From positions 62,001 through 126,000 of the forward strand of contig NZ_JAELXS010000001.1 of assembly GCF_016427505.1 (NCBI RefSeq): a stretch of DNA of 64,000 nt, read 5' to 3'. Shown here one piece after another: positions 34,434 through 43,641 of this stretch (positions within the stretch are counted from its first letter, which is position 1; each line of letters opens with the position of its first letter). Made by a program: the position numbers and the translations under genes. Source of the DNA: Sphingomonas mollis. Lineage in GTDB: Bacteria; Pseudomonadota; Alphaproteobacteria; Sphingomonadales; Sphingomonadaceae. The notes beneath the pieces are model-generated. The model made no database searches. It saw only the letters and a program-made list of their open reading frames with translations, and was not told where the DNA came from.

Positions 34434-37052
34434 CTATCCCTCGCGCGCCAGGGCTTTCAGGCGATAGAGCGTGTCGAGCGCCTCGCGCGGCGTCAGTGCG
34501 TCGATGTCGAGCGCTTCCACCTCGGCGCGGATCGCGTCGCATTCTTCTTTCTCTGCGAGCTGCGCGGCGGCGAACAGGGGCAGGTCGTCCAGCCCGGCCG
34601 CCAGTCCGCCGGTCTTGGCACGACCGGCCTCCAGCTTGGCGAGCACCGCCTTGGCGCGGGCCACGGTCTGCGGCGCCATGCCGGCGAGGCGGGCGACGGC
34701 GAGGCCATAGCTGCGGTCGGCGGGGCCGTCCGTCAGTTCGTGCAGAAGGACGAGATCGCCCTTCCATTCGCGGGCGCGGACATGGTGGAGGGACAGCGCC
34801 TCGCATCGTTCGGCGAGACGCGTCAGTTCGTGATAATGGGTGGCGAACAGGCAGCGGCAGCGATTGTCCTCATGGATCGCCTCCACCACCGCCCACGCGA
34901 TGGCGAGACCGTCATAGGTCGACGTGCCGCGCCCGACCTCGTCGAGGATCACGAAGCTGCGCGGCGTCGCCTGCGCCAGGATCGCGGCGGTCTCGACCAT
35001 CTCGACCATGAAGGTGGAGCGGCCACGCGCCAGATTGTCGGACGCACCGACGCGGCTGAACAGGCGATCGACCAGTCCGAGCGTCGCGCGGGTCGCGGGG
35101 ACGTAACTGCCGCATTGCGCCAGGACGGCGATCAGTGCGTTCTGGCGGAGGAAGGTCGATTTGCCGCCCATGTTGGGGCCGGTGACGAGCCACAGGCGCG
35201 AGCTTTCCGACAGGCAGCAATCATTGGCGACGAAGCGGTCGCCGGCGCGCGCGACCGCCGCCTCGACTACCGGGTGACGGCCACCCTCGACATCGAAACA
35301 GGGGTGTTCCACCAGCACCGGCCGCGCCCAGCCGCCCTCCGCCGCGCGCTCCGCCAGTCCGGTCGCGACGTCGAGGCGGGCGAGCGCGTCGGCGGTGGCG
35401 GCGATCGCCTCGCGCCGGTCGAGCGCCTGTGCGGTCAGGTCTTCCAGATGCGCCGCCTCCGCCGCCAGCGCGTGGGCGCCGGCCTGCGCCACTTTCGTCG
35501 CCACGTCGTGCAGCGCGGGGGTATTGAAGCGGACGACGCCAGCCAGCGTCTGGCGGTGGGTGAAGCCGCTGTCGGGCTTCATCAGCGCGTCGGCTGCCCG
35601 GGCCGGCACCTCGACATGATAGCCGAGCACGTTGTTGTGGCGGATCTTGAGCGCGGTGACGCCGGTCTGTTGCCGAAACTCGGCCTCCAGCGCGGCGATG
35701 GCACGCCGACCGCCGGCGCCGGTATCGCGCAGATCGTCCAGCGCCACATCGTACCCGGCAGCGATATAGCCGCCATCGCTCGCTTCGATCGGGGGCGAGG
35801 GGACGAGCGCGCGGCGCAACAGATCGATCAGCGCGCCGTGACCGCGCAGTTGCGGTGCCAGTTGCGCGAGCAGCGGCGGCGCGCCGGCCACATCGAGCCG
35901 CTCGCCCAGCGCCCATGCGCCGTCCAGACCGTCGCGCAACTGGCCCAGATCGCGCGGGCCACCACGCCCCGCCACCAGTCGCCCCATCGCGCGGCCGATA
36001 TCGGGCAGCGCACGCAGCGCCGCCCTGATCCGCTCGCGCAAACCCGCATCGTCATGAACATGCGCCACCAGTTGCAGCCGCGCGTCGATCGCTGCCCGGT
36101 CCATCAGCGGCGCGCCGATATCCGCCGCCAGCAACCGCGCACCGGCGCCCGTCACCGTCCGGTCCACCGCATCGAGCAGGCTGCCGCGCCGCTGGCCGCC
36201 GGCGGTCTGCGTCAGTTCCAGACTTTCGCGCGTCGCCGCGTCGATCGCCATCGTCGTGGCGGCGCGGTGCAGGACGGGGGGACGCAGGAACGGCAACGCG
36301 CCCTTGGCGGTGTGGTCGAGATAGGCGATCAGCCCGCCCGCCGCGGCCAACTCCGCGCGGCCAAACTGGCCGAACCCGTCGAGCGTCGCGACCGCGAACA
36401 GGCGTTTCAGCCGCGTCTCGCCGGTGCCGCTGTCGAAATCCGCCTTGGGTCGCATCGACGTGGCGGCCTCGATGAACGCGCCCGCTTCGGAGGCGACGAC
36501 CTCGGCCGGGGACAGGCGGGCCAGCTCGGCAGGCAGCGTTGCCGCGTCGAGCGCGATCACCTGGAACCGGCCGGTCGAGACATCGGCCGCGGCGAGTGCC
36601 ACGTCGCCGCCCGCCTCACCGATCGCCACGCACCAATTGTCGGATCGCGCGTCGAGCAGCGCTTCCTCGGTCAGGGTGCCGGCGGTGACGACGCGGACGA
36701 TCGCGCGGTTGACCAGCGCCTTGGAGCCGCGTGCCTTGCGGGCGGCGTCCGGGCTTTCGGTCTGCTCGGCGATGGCGACGCGGTGGCCCGCCTTGATAAG
36801 GCGTTGCAGATAGGCGGTGGCGGCGTGGACCGGCACGCCGCACATCGGAATCTTCTCGCCATCATGCTCGCCGCGCGCGGTCAGCGCGATGTCGAGCACG
36901 GCGGCGGCAATGCGGGCGTCGTCGAAGAACAGCTCGAAAAAATCGCCCATCCGGTAGAAGAGCAGGCAATCCGCCGCTTCCGCCTTCAACGTCAGATATT
37001 GCGCCATCATCGGGGTGGGGGCAGCGGCAGGGGTGGGGGAGGCGGCGGACAT
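34434..37052 (-). CDS. mutS: DNA mismatch repair protein MutS
   Basis: An 872-residue mismatch-recognition ATPase. The mismatch-binding motif FYRMGDFFELF (Phe-x-Glu) is near residues 32-42; the ATPase holds Walker A TGPNMGGKSTFLRQ, RSTFMVEMVETA, and Walker B VILDEVGRGTSTYDG, followed by ATHYHELT. Full length with the usual clamp and lever regions. It is divergent from maeB across 217 nt; that spacer shows no gene. mutL is not nearby. Confidence 0.97.
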   Translation of the reverse strand: MSAASPTPAAAPTPMMAQYLTLKAEAADCLLFYRMGDFFELFFDDARIAAAVLDIALTARGEHDGEKIPMCGVPVHAATAYLQRLIKAGHRVAIAEQTESPDAARKARGSKALVNRAIVRVVTAGTLTEEALLDARSDNWCVAIGEAGGDVALAAADVSTGRFQVIALDAATLPAELARLSPAEVVASEAGAFIEAATSMRPKADFDSGTGETRLKRLFAVATLDGFGQFGRAELAAAGGLIAYLDHTAKGALPFLRPPVLHRAATTMAIDAATRESLELTQTAGGQRRGSLLDAVDRTVTGAGARLLAADIGAPLMDRAAIDARLQLVAHVHDDAGLRERIRAALRALPDIGRAMGRLVAGRGGPRDLGQLRDGLDGAWALGERLDVAGAPPLLAQLAPQLRGHGALIDLLRRALVPSPPIEASDGGYIAAGYDVALDDLRDTGAGGRRAIAALEAEFRQQTGVTALKIRHNNVLGYHVEVPARAADALMKPDSGFTHRQTLAGVVRFNTPALHDVATKVAQAGAHALAAEAAHLEDLTAQALDRREAIAATADALARLDVATGLAERAAEGGWARPVLVEHPCFDVEGGRHPVVEAAVARAGDRFVANDCCLSESSRLWLVTGPNMGGKSTFLRQNALIAVLAQCGSYVPATRATLGLVDRLFSRVGASDNLARGRSTFMVEMVETAAILAQATPRSFVILDEVGRGTSTYDGLAIAWAVVEAIHEDNRCRCLFATHYHELTRLAERCEALSLHHVRAREWKGDLVLLHELTDGPADRSYGLAVARLAGMAPQTVARAKAVLAKLEAGRAKTGGLAAGLDDLPLFAAAQLAEKEECDAIRAEVEALDIDALTPREALDTLYRLKALAREG

Positions 37053-37269
37053 CGACCCCGTCTAGCGAGCGTGGCGGCGCGGCCCAAGTCCTGCCGACAT
37101 GGCCGCGGCGGGTTTCGCGCGAAGTGCCGATTCCTGCACATGAAATGGCGTCTGCAGGGCGCGGACGAGGCTCCAAGGGGCGAAACCCGCCTGAAACGTG
37201 TCGAATCGAGCGTTCCCTTGGCGGGCCGCTACGCCTAATACCGTCCCAAAATCCGTGGGAGAGTTGTTC

Positions 37270-39528
37270 ATGTCCGAGGCCGTCAACGTCCAGTTCTCCG
37301 AGCGTGAAGCATTGCTGTTCCATTCGGAGGGGCGTCCCGGCAAGATCGAGATCATCGCGTCCAAGCCGATGGCGACGCAGCGTGATCTGGCGCTGGCCTA
37401 TTCGCCGGGCGTCGCGGTGCCGGTGCAGGCGATCGCCGACGATCCGTCGACCGCGTACGACTATACCGCGAAGGGCAATCTGGTCGCGGTGATTTCCAAC
37501 GGCACCGCGATCCTGGGCATGGGCAATCTCGGCGCGCTGGCGTCGAAGCCGGTGATGGAGGGCAAGGCGGTGCTCTTCAAGCGCTTCGCCGACGTCGATT
37601 CGATCGATATCGAACTGAAGACCGAGGATGTCGATCGCTTCATCGACGCGGTCGAGCTGATGGAGCCGACCTTCGGCGGCATTAATCTGGAAGACATCAA
37701 GGCGCCGGAATGCTTCATCATCGAGCAGACGCTGCGCGAGCGGATGAACATTCCGGTCTTCCATGACGACCAGCACGGCACCGCGATCATCTGCGCCGCG
37801 GGCCTCATCAATGCGTGCATGCTGACCGGCCGTCACCTGAAAGACGTGAAGGTCGTGGTGAACGGCGCCGGCGCGGCGGCGATCGCGTGCACCGAGCTTA
37901 TCAAGGCGATGGGCGTCCGCGCCGACAACGTCCTGATGTGCGATCGGACCGGCGTGATCTATCAGGGGCGCGACGATGTGAACCAGTGGCAGTCGGCGCA
38001 CGCCGCCGTCACCGAGCGGCGCACCCTGACCGAAGCGCTGGCGGGCGCGGACATGTTCCTGGGCCTGTCGGCGGCGGGGGCGCTGAAGCCGGAGATGGTA
38101 AAGGACATGGCGCCGTCGCCGATCATCTTCGCGATGGCCAACCCGGAACCTGAGATCCGCCCCGAACTGGCCAAGGCCGCGCGGCCCGACGCGATCGTCG
38201 CCACCGGTCGGTCGGACTATCCCAATCAGGTCAACAACGTGATCTGCTTCCCGTTCATCTTCCGCGGCGCGCTCGACGTGCGGGCGACGGGGATCAACGA
38301 CGCGATGAAGATCGCCGCCGCCAACGCCATCGCCGAACTGGCGCGCCAGCGCGTGCCCGACGAGGTCGCGGTCGCATATGGCGTGCAGCACAGCTTCGGC
38401 CCGGAATACATCATCCCGTCGCCGTTCGATCCGCGCCTGATGGAGATCGTGCCGGTCGCGGTCGCCAAAGCGGCGATGGATTCGGGCGTCGCGACCAAGC
38501 CGATCATCGACATGGCGGCGTACCGCCAGTCGCTGCGCGAGCGGCTGAACCCGACCACCTCGGTCCTGACGCTCGCCTATGAAGGGGCCAAGGCGCATCC
38601 CAAGCGCGTGCTGTTCGCCGAGGGCGAGGAGGAGGTCGTGCTGCGCGCGGCGATCGCGTTCAAGGAGGGTGGCTACGGCACGCCGGTGCTGGTCGGCCGC
38701 GACGATGTGCACGACCGGCTGCGCGCGCTGGGCGTGACCAAGCCCGACGAATACGAGGTGCATAACAGCCGCACCTCGACGCTGGTGCCGGAAATGGTCG
38801 AGTTCCTGTACCGCCGGTTGCAACGTCGCGGCTATCTGCGCCGCGATATCGAACGGATGGTCAATCAGGACCGCAACACCTTCGCCTCGATCCTGCTCCA
38901 GCTGGGCCATGCCGATGCGATGATCACCGGCATCACCCGCACCTATGCCAAGACGTTCAAGGACGTGCGCCGGGTGATCGACCCGATGAAGGGCAAGGTG
39001 CCGTTCGGCATCCACCTGCTCGTCGGGCAGAGCCACACCGTGTTCATGGCCGACACCACGATCAACGAACGCCCGACCGGCGAGGAACTGGCCGACATCG
39101 CCGAACAGACCGCCCAGGTCGCGCGGCGGATGGGGCATGAGCCGCGCGTCGCGTTCCTCAGCTATTCCACCTTCGGCAATCCGGACGGTCAATGGCTCGA
39201 TAATATCCGCGAAGGCGTAAAGGTGCTCGACGGGCGGCAGGTTAGTTTCGAATATGAGGGAGAGATGGCGCCCGATGTTGCACTGAACCCGAAGCAGTTG
39301 AAGAACTTTCCGTTCGCGCGCCTGTCCGGTCCCGCCAACATCCTCATCATGCCGGGTCTGCAATCGGCCAATATCTCGGCCAAGCTGCTGCGCGAACTGG
39401 GTGGCGACGACATGATCGGGCCGATGCTGATCGGCATGGAAAAGCCGGTGCAGATCGCACCGATGACCTCGACCGCCAGCGAGCTGGTGACCTTGGCGGT
39501 GCTCGCCGCGGGCGGGATCGCGCGCTGA
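37270..39528 (+). CDS. maeB: NADP-dependent malic enzyme with phosphotransacetylase-like domain
   Basis: A 752-residue two-domain enzyme. The malic domain (about 1-430) converts malate to pyruvate, CO2 and NAD(P)H: YSPGVAVPVQAI, FHDDQHGTAIICAAGL (metal Asp pair) and VVNGAGAAAIAC (nucleotide site) are seen. The C-terminal part (about 440-752) is phosphate-acetyltransferase-like, regulatory in this family. The ATG at 37270 has a GGGAGAG site. Opposition to mutS is a common alphaproteobacterial arrangement. It is followed 8 nt later by a cyclophilin gene. Confidence 0.95.
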   Translation: MSEAVNVQFSEREALLFHSEGRPGKIEIIASKPMATQRDLALAYSPGVAVPVQAIADDPSTAYDYTAKGNLVAVISNGTAILGMGNLGALASKPVMEGKAVLFKRFADVDSIDIELKTEDVDRFIDAVELMEPTFGGINLEDIKAPECFIIEQTLRERMNIPVFHDDQHGTAIICAAGLINACMLTGRHLKDVKVVVNGAGAAAIACTELIKAMGVRADNVLMCDRTGVIYQGRDDVNQWQSAHAAVTERRTLTEALAGADMFLGLSAAGALKPEMVKDMAPSPIIFAMANPEPEIRPELAKAARPDAIVATGRSDYPNQVNNVICFPFIFRGALDVRATGINDAMKIAAANAIAELARQRVPDEVAVAYGVQHSFGPEYIIPSPFDPRLMEIVPVAVAKAAMDSGVATKPIIDMAAYRQSLRERLNPTTSVLTLAYEGAKAHPKRVLFAEGEEEVVLRAAIAFKEGGYGTPVLVGRDDVHDRLRALGVTKPDEYEVHNSRTSTLVPEMVEFLYRRLQRRGYLRRDIERMVNQDRNTFASILLQLGHADAMITGITRTYAKTFKDVRRVIDPMKGKVPFGIHLLVGQSHTVFMADTTINERPTGEELADIAEQTAQVARRMGHEPRVAFLSYSTFGNPDGQWLDNIREGVKVLDGRQVSFEYEGEMAPDVALNPKQLKNFPFARLSGPANILIMPGLQSANISAKLLRELGGDDMIGPMLIGMEKPVQIAPMTSTASELVTLAVLAAGGIAR

Positions 39529-39536
39529 GGGGTTTT

Positions 39537-40202
39537 ATGGTCGACCGATGGTGGGCGGCGCTGGCCGGCGTCGCCCTGTTGCTGGCCCCGGCCGTGGTCG
39601 CGCAAGGGCCGGCGGCGGGGGCGCGGCCCGGCATCGTCCGGGTGCGGCTGGATACGTCGCGCGGGCCGATCATGCTGGCGCTCGACGCGCGGCGGGCGCC
39701 GAAGACGACGGCCAATTTCATGGCCTATGTCGATGATGGCCGGTTCGATGGCACGACCTTCTATCGCGCGGCACGGGGCAAGGCCGATCCGACCAAGGGG
39801 TTCGTGCAGGCTGGCATCCGCACTGATGCCAAGCGCATCCTGCCGCCCTTTCCGCTGGAGACGACCGCCCAGACAGGTATCCGCCATCTCGACGCGACGA
39901 TCTCGATGGCGCGCGGCGACAATCCGGCATCGGCGGGCGGCAATTTCGTGCTGACGGTGGGGCCGACGCCGCAGATGGACACGCGGCCGGGCTATGCCGG
40001 CTATGCCGCATTCGGGCGGGTGGTCGGCGGCATGGACGTCGTGAAGCGTATCCTCGCCGAGCCGTCGGGCGGCGGCTTCGATGCGATGAAGGGCCAGATG
40101 ATCCTGCAACCGGTGCGCCTGTTCCGCGCCGTGCGGATCGATGGCCAGCCCAAACCGACGAAGGAACCGCGCGTCTGGTTGCTGGTGCCGCAAAGGCACT
40201 GA
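39537..40202 (+). CDS. periplasmic peptidylprolyl isomerase (cyclophilin type)
   Basis: A 221-residue cyclophilin with signal peptide (WWAALAGVALLLAPAVVA). The catalytic core shows TSRGPIMLALDARRAPKTTANF, the FYRAARGK-x-GFVQAG stretch around the catalytic Arg, SMARGDNPASAGGNFVLTVG, and YAAFGRVVGGMDVV. It would assist folding of secreted or outer-membrane proteins. Position shortly after maeB suggests cotranscription only. Confidence 0.9.
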   Translation: MVDRWWAALAGVALLLAPAVVAQGPAAGARPGIVRVRLDTSRGPIMLALDARRAPKTTANFMAYVDDGRFDGTTFYRAARGKADPTKGFVQAGIRTDAKRILPPFPLETTAQTGIRHLDATISMARGDNPASAGGNFVLTVGPTPQMDTRPGYAGYAAFGRVVGGMDVVKRILAEPSGGGFDAMKGQMILQPVRLFRAVRIDGQPKPTKEPRVWLLVPQRH

Positions 40203-40213
40203 CGGAAAAAAAG

Positions 40214-40377
40214 CCCCTCCCGCTCGCGGGAGGGGTTGGGGTGGGCCTGTCCCGGCACGGCGCGTTTGCGGACAGGCCCACCCCCGACCCAGTTCCGGGT
40301 GAACAGCGCCCCACGCTGTTCAGGCCATGCCGGGGGCATGGCCGACCCGGAACTCGTAAACGGGAGGGGAGTTTACG
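40214..40377. repeat. nested hairpin repeat array (family A) between cyclophilin and SDR genes
   Basis: Five hairpins follow one another: CCCCTCCCGC/GCGGGAGGGG with 2-nt loop (40214-40235); a perfect 14-bp pair GGGTGGGCCTGTCC (40239-40252) and its complement (40270-40283); AGTTCCGGGT (40291) paired with ACCCGGAACT (40345), enclosing GAACAGCG/CGCTGTTC and GCCATGCC/GGCATGGC; and CGTAAAC/GTTTACG (40355-40377), which includes the SDR stop codon. The first two units match the element between hslV and hslU. Located between convergent genes, it can also end both transcripts. Confidence 0.85.
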
Positions 40378-41161
40378 CGTCGATCGAACTGCCCAGCGAG
40401 GCATGGACCAGCCCGCCATCGACGGTGATCGTCTCACCCACCACATAATCGCCGGCCCGGCTGGCGAGGTAGATCGCCGCGCCGGCCATGTCCTCCGCGG
40501 CGCCGATCCGGCCGGCGGGAATGGTGTGGGCTACGGTATCGCCATGATCGCGCGCCGCCTTGTTCATATCGCTGGCAAAGGCGCCGGGCGCGATCGAGGT
40601 CACGTTGATCGCGTCGCGCACCAGCCGCGCCGCCATCCGCTTGGTCAACTGGATCAACGCGGCCTTCGACGCCTGATAGCTGTACGTTTCCCACGCATTC
40701 AGCCGCATGCCGTCGATCGAGGTGATGTTGATGACCTTGGCGGGCCGGTCCGGCTTGCCCGCCGTCTTCAACAGGCCGTGCAACGCCTGCGTCAGGAAGA
40801 ACGGCGATTTGACGTTCAGGTCCATCACCTTGTCCCAGCCGCTTTCCGAAAATTCCTCGAACGGCACGCCCCAGGCCGCGCCGGCATTGTTGACGAGGAT
40901 GTCGAGTGCGCCCTCGCGCTCGCCCAGCGCCGTGGCCAGCGCACGGCAGCCGTCGATCGTCGACACATCGGCGGGCAGCGCATGGCACTTCGGCCCCAGC
41001 GCCGCCGCGGTCTCTTCACAGGCGGCCGCCTTGCGCGACGAGACATAGACCGTCGCCCCCTGGGCGATGAAGCCCGCCGCGATCATCCGGCCGATGCCGC
41101 GACTGCCGCCGGTGACGAGCGCGACGCGGCCGTCGAGGCGAAACAGGTTGCTGGTGTCCAT
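40373..41161 (-). CDS. short-chain dehydrogenase/reductase
   Basis: A 262-residue classical SDR: cofactor motif TGGSRGIG (17-24), ILVNNAGAAWG, the catalytic Ser in INITSIDGM, YSYQASKAAL with the YxxxK pair, and the C-terminal GETITVDGG. Residues after the second strand (SSRKAAACEET) suggest NADPH. Such proteins include 3-oxoacyl-ACP and acetoacetyl-CoA reductases, so a PHA role cannot be excluded, but it is 26 kb from phaR. The ATG at 41161 has AGGAG at 7 nt; another ATG sits at 41164. Confidence 0.9.
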   Translation of the reverse strand: MDTSNLFRLDGRVALVTGGSRGIGRMIAAGFIAQGATVYVSSRKAAACEETAAALGPKCHALPADVSTIDGCRALATALGEREGALDILVNNAGAAWGVPFEEFSESGWDKVMDLNVKSPFFLTQALHGLLKTAGKPDRPAKVINITSIDGMRLNAWETYSYQASKAALIQLTKRMAARLVRDAINVTSIAPGAFASDMNKAARDHGDTVAHTIPAGRIGAAEDMAGAAIYLASRAGDYVVGETITVDGGLVHASLGSSIDA

Positions 41162-41368
41162 CATCTCTCTCCTGTGTTTGCCACAGGCGTAAGAGAGCGG
41201 CGGGGCGGGGGCAAGCGCGGCCGGCCGAAGGCGTTCAGCAGGCGTCAAAATCCGGTCGTCGCCGGCGATACACCGTTCGCCCGATAAGGTTCCCGACCTT
41301 ATTTCCTATTAACGAATTTGCCCGTAGCCACACTCCCACAACCGATTTCAACCCGGGGGGTCCCGAGC

Positions 41369-41887
41369 ATGATGAAGGCGTTGGCAGTGCGTTTCGCGCT
41401 GGTGTTTTCGTGCGGCCTGATGATGGCGGCACCGGCGGCCGCCCAGTTCTGGCAGTGCGCGCCCTATGCCCGGCAGATTTCGGGCATCGACATCCATGGC
41501 AACGCCGACACATGGTGGAGCCAGGCCGAGGGCCGGTACGAGCGCGGGCATCTGCCCAGGCCGGGATCGGTACTGGCGTTCGCGGCGACCGGCCGGATGC
41601 GCGTCGGCCATGTCGCGATGGTGTCACGCATCGTCAGCGACCGTGAAGTGCTGCTCACCCATGCCAACTGGTCGCGCCGTGGCGGCATCGAAACCGATGT
41701 CCGCGCGATCGACGTATCGCCCGCCGGCGACTGGAGCGTGGTGAAAGTATGGTACGGGCCGCAGGGCGATCTGGGCACGTCCAGCTACCCGACCAGGGGC
41801 TTCATCTACGCCGATCACGGCCCGACGCCGCTGCCGCCGCTGCAGTTCGCCCGGAACGTCATCACTGCCGACGGTATCGCCGGCTGA
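41369..41887 (+). CDS. exported CHAP-domain protein
   Basis: A 172-residue protein with signal peptide (ALVFSCGLMMAAPAAA) and a CHAP fold: the catalytic Cys in WQCAPYARQISG, GNADTWWSQAEGRY, PRPGSVLAFAA, the catalytic His in RVGHVAMVSRIV and HANWSRRGG. CHAP enzymes cut peptidoglycan peptides or amides; here a cell-wall role is expected. It is divergent from the SDR gene over about 200 nt without a gene. The ribosome-binding site is weak, and ATG 41372 is an equal alternative. Confidence 0.87.
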   Translation: MMKALAVRFALVFSCGLMMAAPAAAQFWQCAPYARQISGIDIHGNADTWWSQAEGRYERGHLPRPGSVLAFAATGRMRVGHVAMVSRIVSDREVLLTHANWSRRGGIETDVRAIDVSPAGDWSVVKVWYGPQGDLGTSSYPTRGFIYADHGPTPLPPLQFARNVITADGIAG

Positions 41888-41894
41888 TCCCGGC

Positions 41895-42386
41895 TCAGGC
41901 GGCGCGGAAGGTCATCGCGACGCCGTTCATGCAGTAACGCTTGCCGGTCGGCTTCGGACCGTCGTCGAAGACATGGCCCAAATGGCCGCCGCAGCGGCTG
42001 CAATGCACCTCGACCCGCGACATCATCATCGATCCATCGGTCCGCGTACCGACCGCACCCTTCAGCGGCGCCCAGAAACTGGGCCAGCCCGTGCCGCTCT
42101 CGAACTTGGTCTTCGAGGAGAACAGCGGCTGCGCACAGCCCTTGCAGCCGAAGATACCGGCGCGATGCTCGCCGTTCAGCGGGCTGGAATAGGGCTGCTC
42201 GGTCGCCTCCTGCCGCAGCACATTATACGCCGCGCCGCCCAGCTTCTTCTTCCACTCGGCGTCGCTCATGCTGACGGGGAAGCGCTCCGCCGCCACGGCC
42301 GCGCCGCGACAGCCGAACAGGGCGACGGCTGCGGTGCCGAGGCTGGCGATGGTCAGGAACGAGCGGCGGTCGGCGGACTGGGTCAT
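41895..42386 (-). CDS. msrB: peptide-methionine (R)-S-oxide reductase, exported
   Basis: A 163-residue enzyme reducing methionine-R-sulfoxide in proteins. Zinc ligands are CKGC and CSRC; GTGWPSFW and the catalytic Cys in KRYCMNGVAM are present. An N-terminal RRSFLTIASLGTAAVALFGC segment reads as a Tat signal, possibly also a lipobox-like LFGC, so it acts in the periplasm. The ATG at 42386 gives this signal; the longer upstream frame is rejected. Convergent with the CHAP gene, 8 nt apart. Confidence 0.94.
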   Translation of the reverse strand: MTQSADRRSFLTIASLGTAAVALFGCRGAAVAAERFPVSMSDAEWKKKLGGAAYNVLRQEATEQPYSSPLNGEHRAGIFGCKGCAQPLFSSKTKFESGTGWPSFWAPLKGAVGTRTDGSMMMSRVEVHCSRCGGHLGHVFDDGPKPTGKRYCMNGVAMTFRAA

Positions 42387-42417
42387 GCCCCTGATATAAG
42401 CGGGATTCCGGCGGTTG

Positions 42418-43641
42418 CTATGCCTTCGCCCGCCGCCGCCAGAATGGCCGCGCGCTGCCGGATTGCAGCACGCCGCGGCGGAACAGGCGCGCGCCGATGG
42501 TGATGAACAGCACCACCCACACCCCCTGCCACAGGATCGCCAGCGCATGTGGCCACAGTTCGGGTGAATTGGCGGCGCGGCCGGCCATCGCGAAGGGCGA
42601 GGAGAGCGGGAACACCTCCGCCACCGTCGCGATCCAGCTGCCGGGCAGGCGGGCGGCGGCGCTGGCGAGCGCGAACATGCCGACCTGCACCAGCGTGATC
42701 GGCAGCGACAGCATCTGGATCTCGCGCATCGTCGATGCCTGCGCGCCGATGCCGAGAAAGACCGAACCGAGCAGCAGATACGCCATCGAGAAATAGGCGG
42801 CGAACAGCACCGCGAACATTGGCGCGCCGACCGCCGGATACAGATCGCCGAACGCGGCGGCGGCGGCGGGTGGCAGCAGCGTGGTCAACTGCCCGACGAC
42901 GGTGCCCCAGAACGCGACGAACAGCACCGCGACGCCGAACATGCCGACCAGCTTGCCAAAGAACACCGCCTCCAGCGGGACGGCGGCGGCCAGCACCTCG
43001 ATCACCTTGTTGTTGCGCTCCTCGGCCATGGTGCCGACGACCTGCCCGGCGAGGAACAGCGTCAGGAAGAAGATGCCGAACACCGCGAAGAAGCCGGACT
43101 GGTGCTGGCCGCCGATCGACGTGCGGGTGCGGGCGGCGGTGATCCGGGTCGCGGTGACCATCGTGGCGCCGGGGCGGATGGCGGCCACCGTCGCCTGCGC
43201 CAGCGCCTCCAGATAATTGCCGGTGTAGCGGCCCGGCGCCGCGAGCAGCACGGTGGGGCGATCGAGCGGGCCATAGAGGACCGCGTCGATATCATATTGC
43301 TTTTCGTCGATGGTCGCTCTCGCCTGCGCGGCGGGATCGGCGGACGGGGTCGCGATGGACAATTCCGGCGGCCGCTCGTCGCCGCGGAACAGGCGGCGCA
43401 GGCGGTCATCCTCGCGAATCATCGCCGGGGCGATCGTGGCGGGGACGATGGCGACGAGGCGCGATTTGTCGGCGGCACCGTCGCTCATGCTCGCCGCGCC
43501 CATCCCGCCGATCGCGCCGAACGATCCCATCAGGATCGGCGCGAACAGGAACAGCAGGAAGATCGGGGTGAAGACGGTGGCGACGAAATCGCGGCGGGCG
43601 ATGGTCAGCGTCTGGCGCAGCGTGCGGCGGAACCGGGTCAT
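42418..43641 (-). CDS. ABC-2 type exporter permease (NatB-like)
   Basis: A 407-residue membrane protein with an N-terminal helix (VFTPIFLLFLFAPILMGSFG), a large periplasmic domain (about 55-190) and five further helices from about 195 on (FFAVFGIFFLTLFLAGQVVG, …). The motif TMAEERNNKVIEVLAAAVP after the second helix is typical of NatB/YhaP ABC-2 permeases. Its start overlaps the ATPase gene by 4 nt. Substrate is unknown; sodium or a small toxic compound is usual for the family. Confidence 0.88.
   Translation of the reverse strand: MTRFRRTLRQTLTIARRDFVATVFTPIFLLFLFAPILMGSFGAIGGMGAASMSDGAADKSRLVAIVPATIAPAMIREDDRLRRLFRGDERPPELSIATPSADPAAQARATIDEKQYDIDAVLYGPLDRPTVLLAAPGRYTGNYLEALAQATVAAIRPGATMVTATRITAARTRTSIGGQHQSGFFAVFGIFFLTLFLAGQVVGTMAEERNNKVIEVLAAAVPLEAVFFGKLVGMFGVAVLFVAFWGTVVGQLTTLLPPAAAAAFGDLYPAVGAPMFAVLFAAYFSMAYLLLGSVFLGIGAQASTMREIQMLSLPITLVQVGMFALASAAARLPGSWIATVAEVFPLSSPFAMAGRAANSPELWPHALAILWQGVWVVLFITIGARLFRRGVLQSGSARPFWRRRAKA

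Noticed and set aside
34740..37238. Very long plus-strand open frame opposite mutS
   Set aside because: High-GC codon structure of mutS creates open antisense frames; the translation is Arg/Gly/Gln-rich without domains.
40373..41161. SDR as the missing phaB acetoacetyl-CoA reductase
   Set aside because: It is 26 kb from the PHA genes and shows only general SDR motifs, so no specific assignment is justified.
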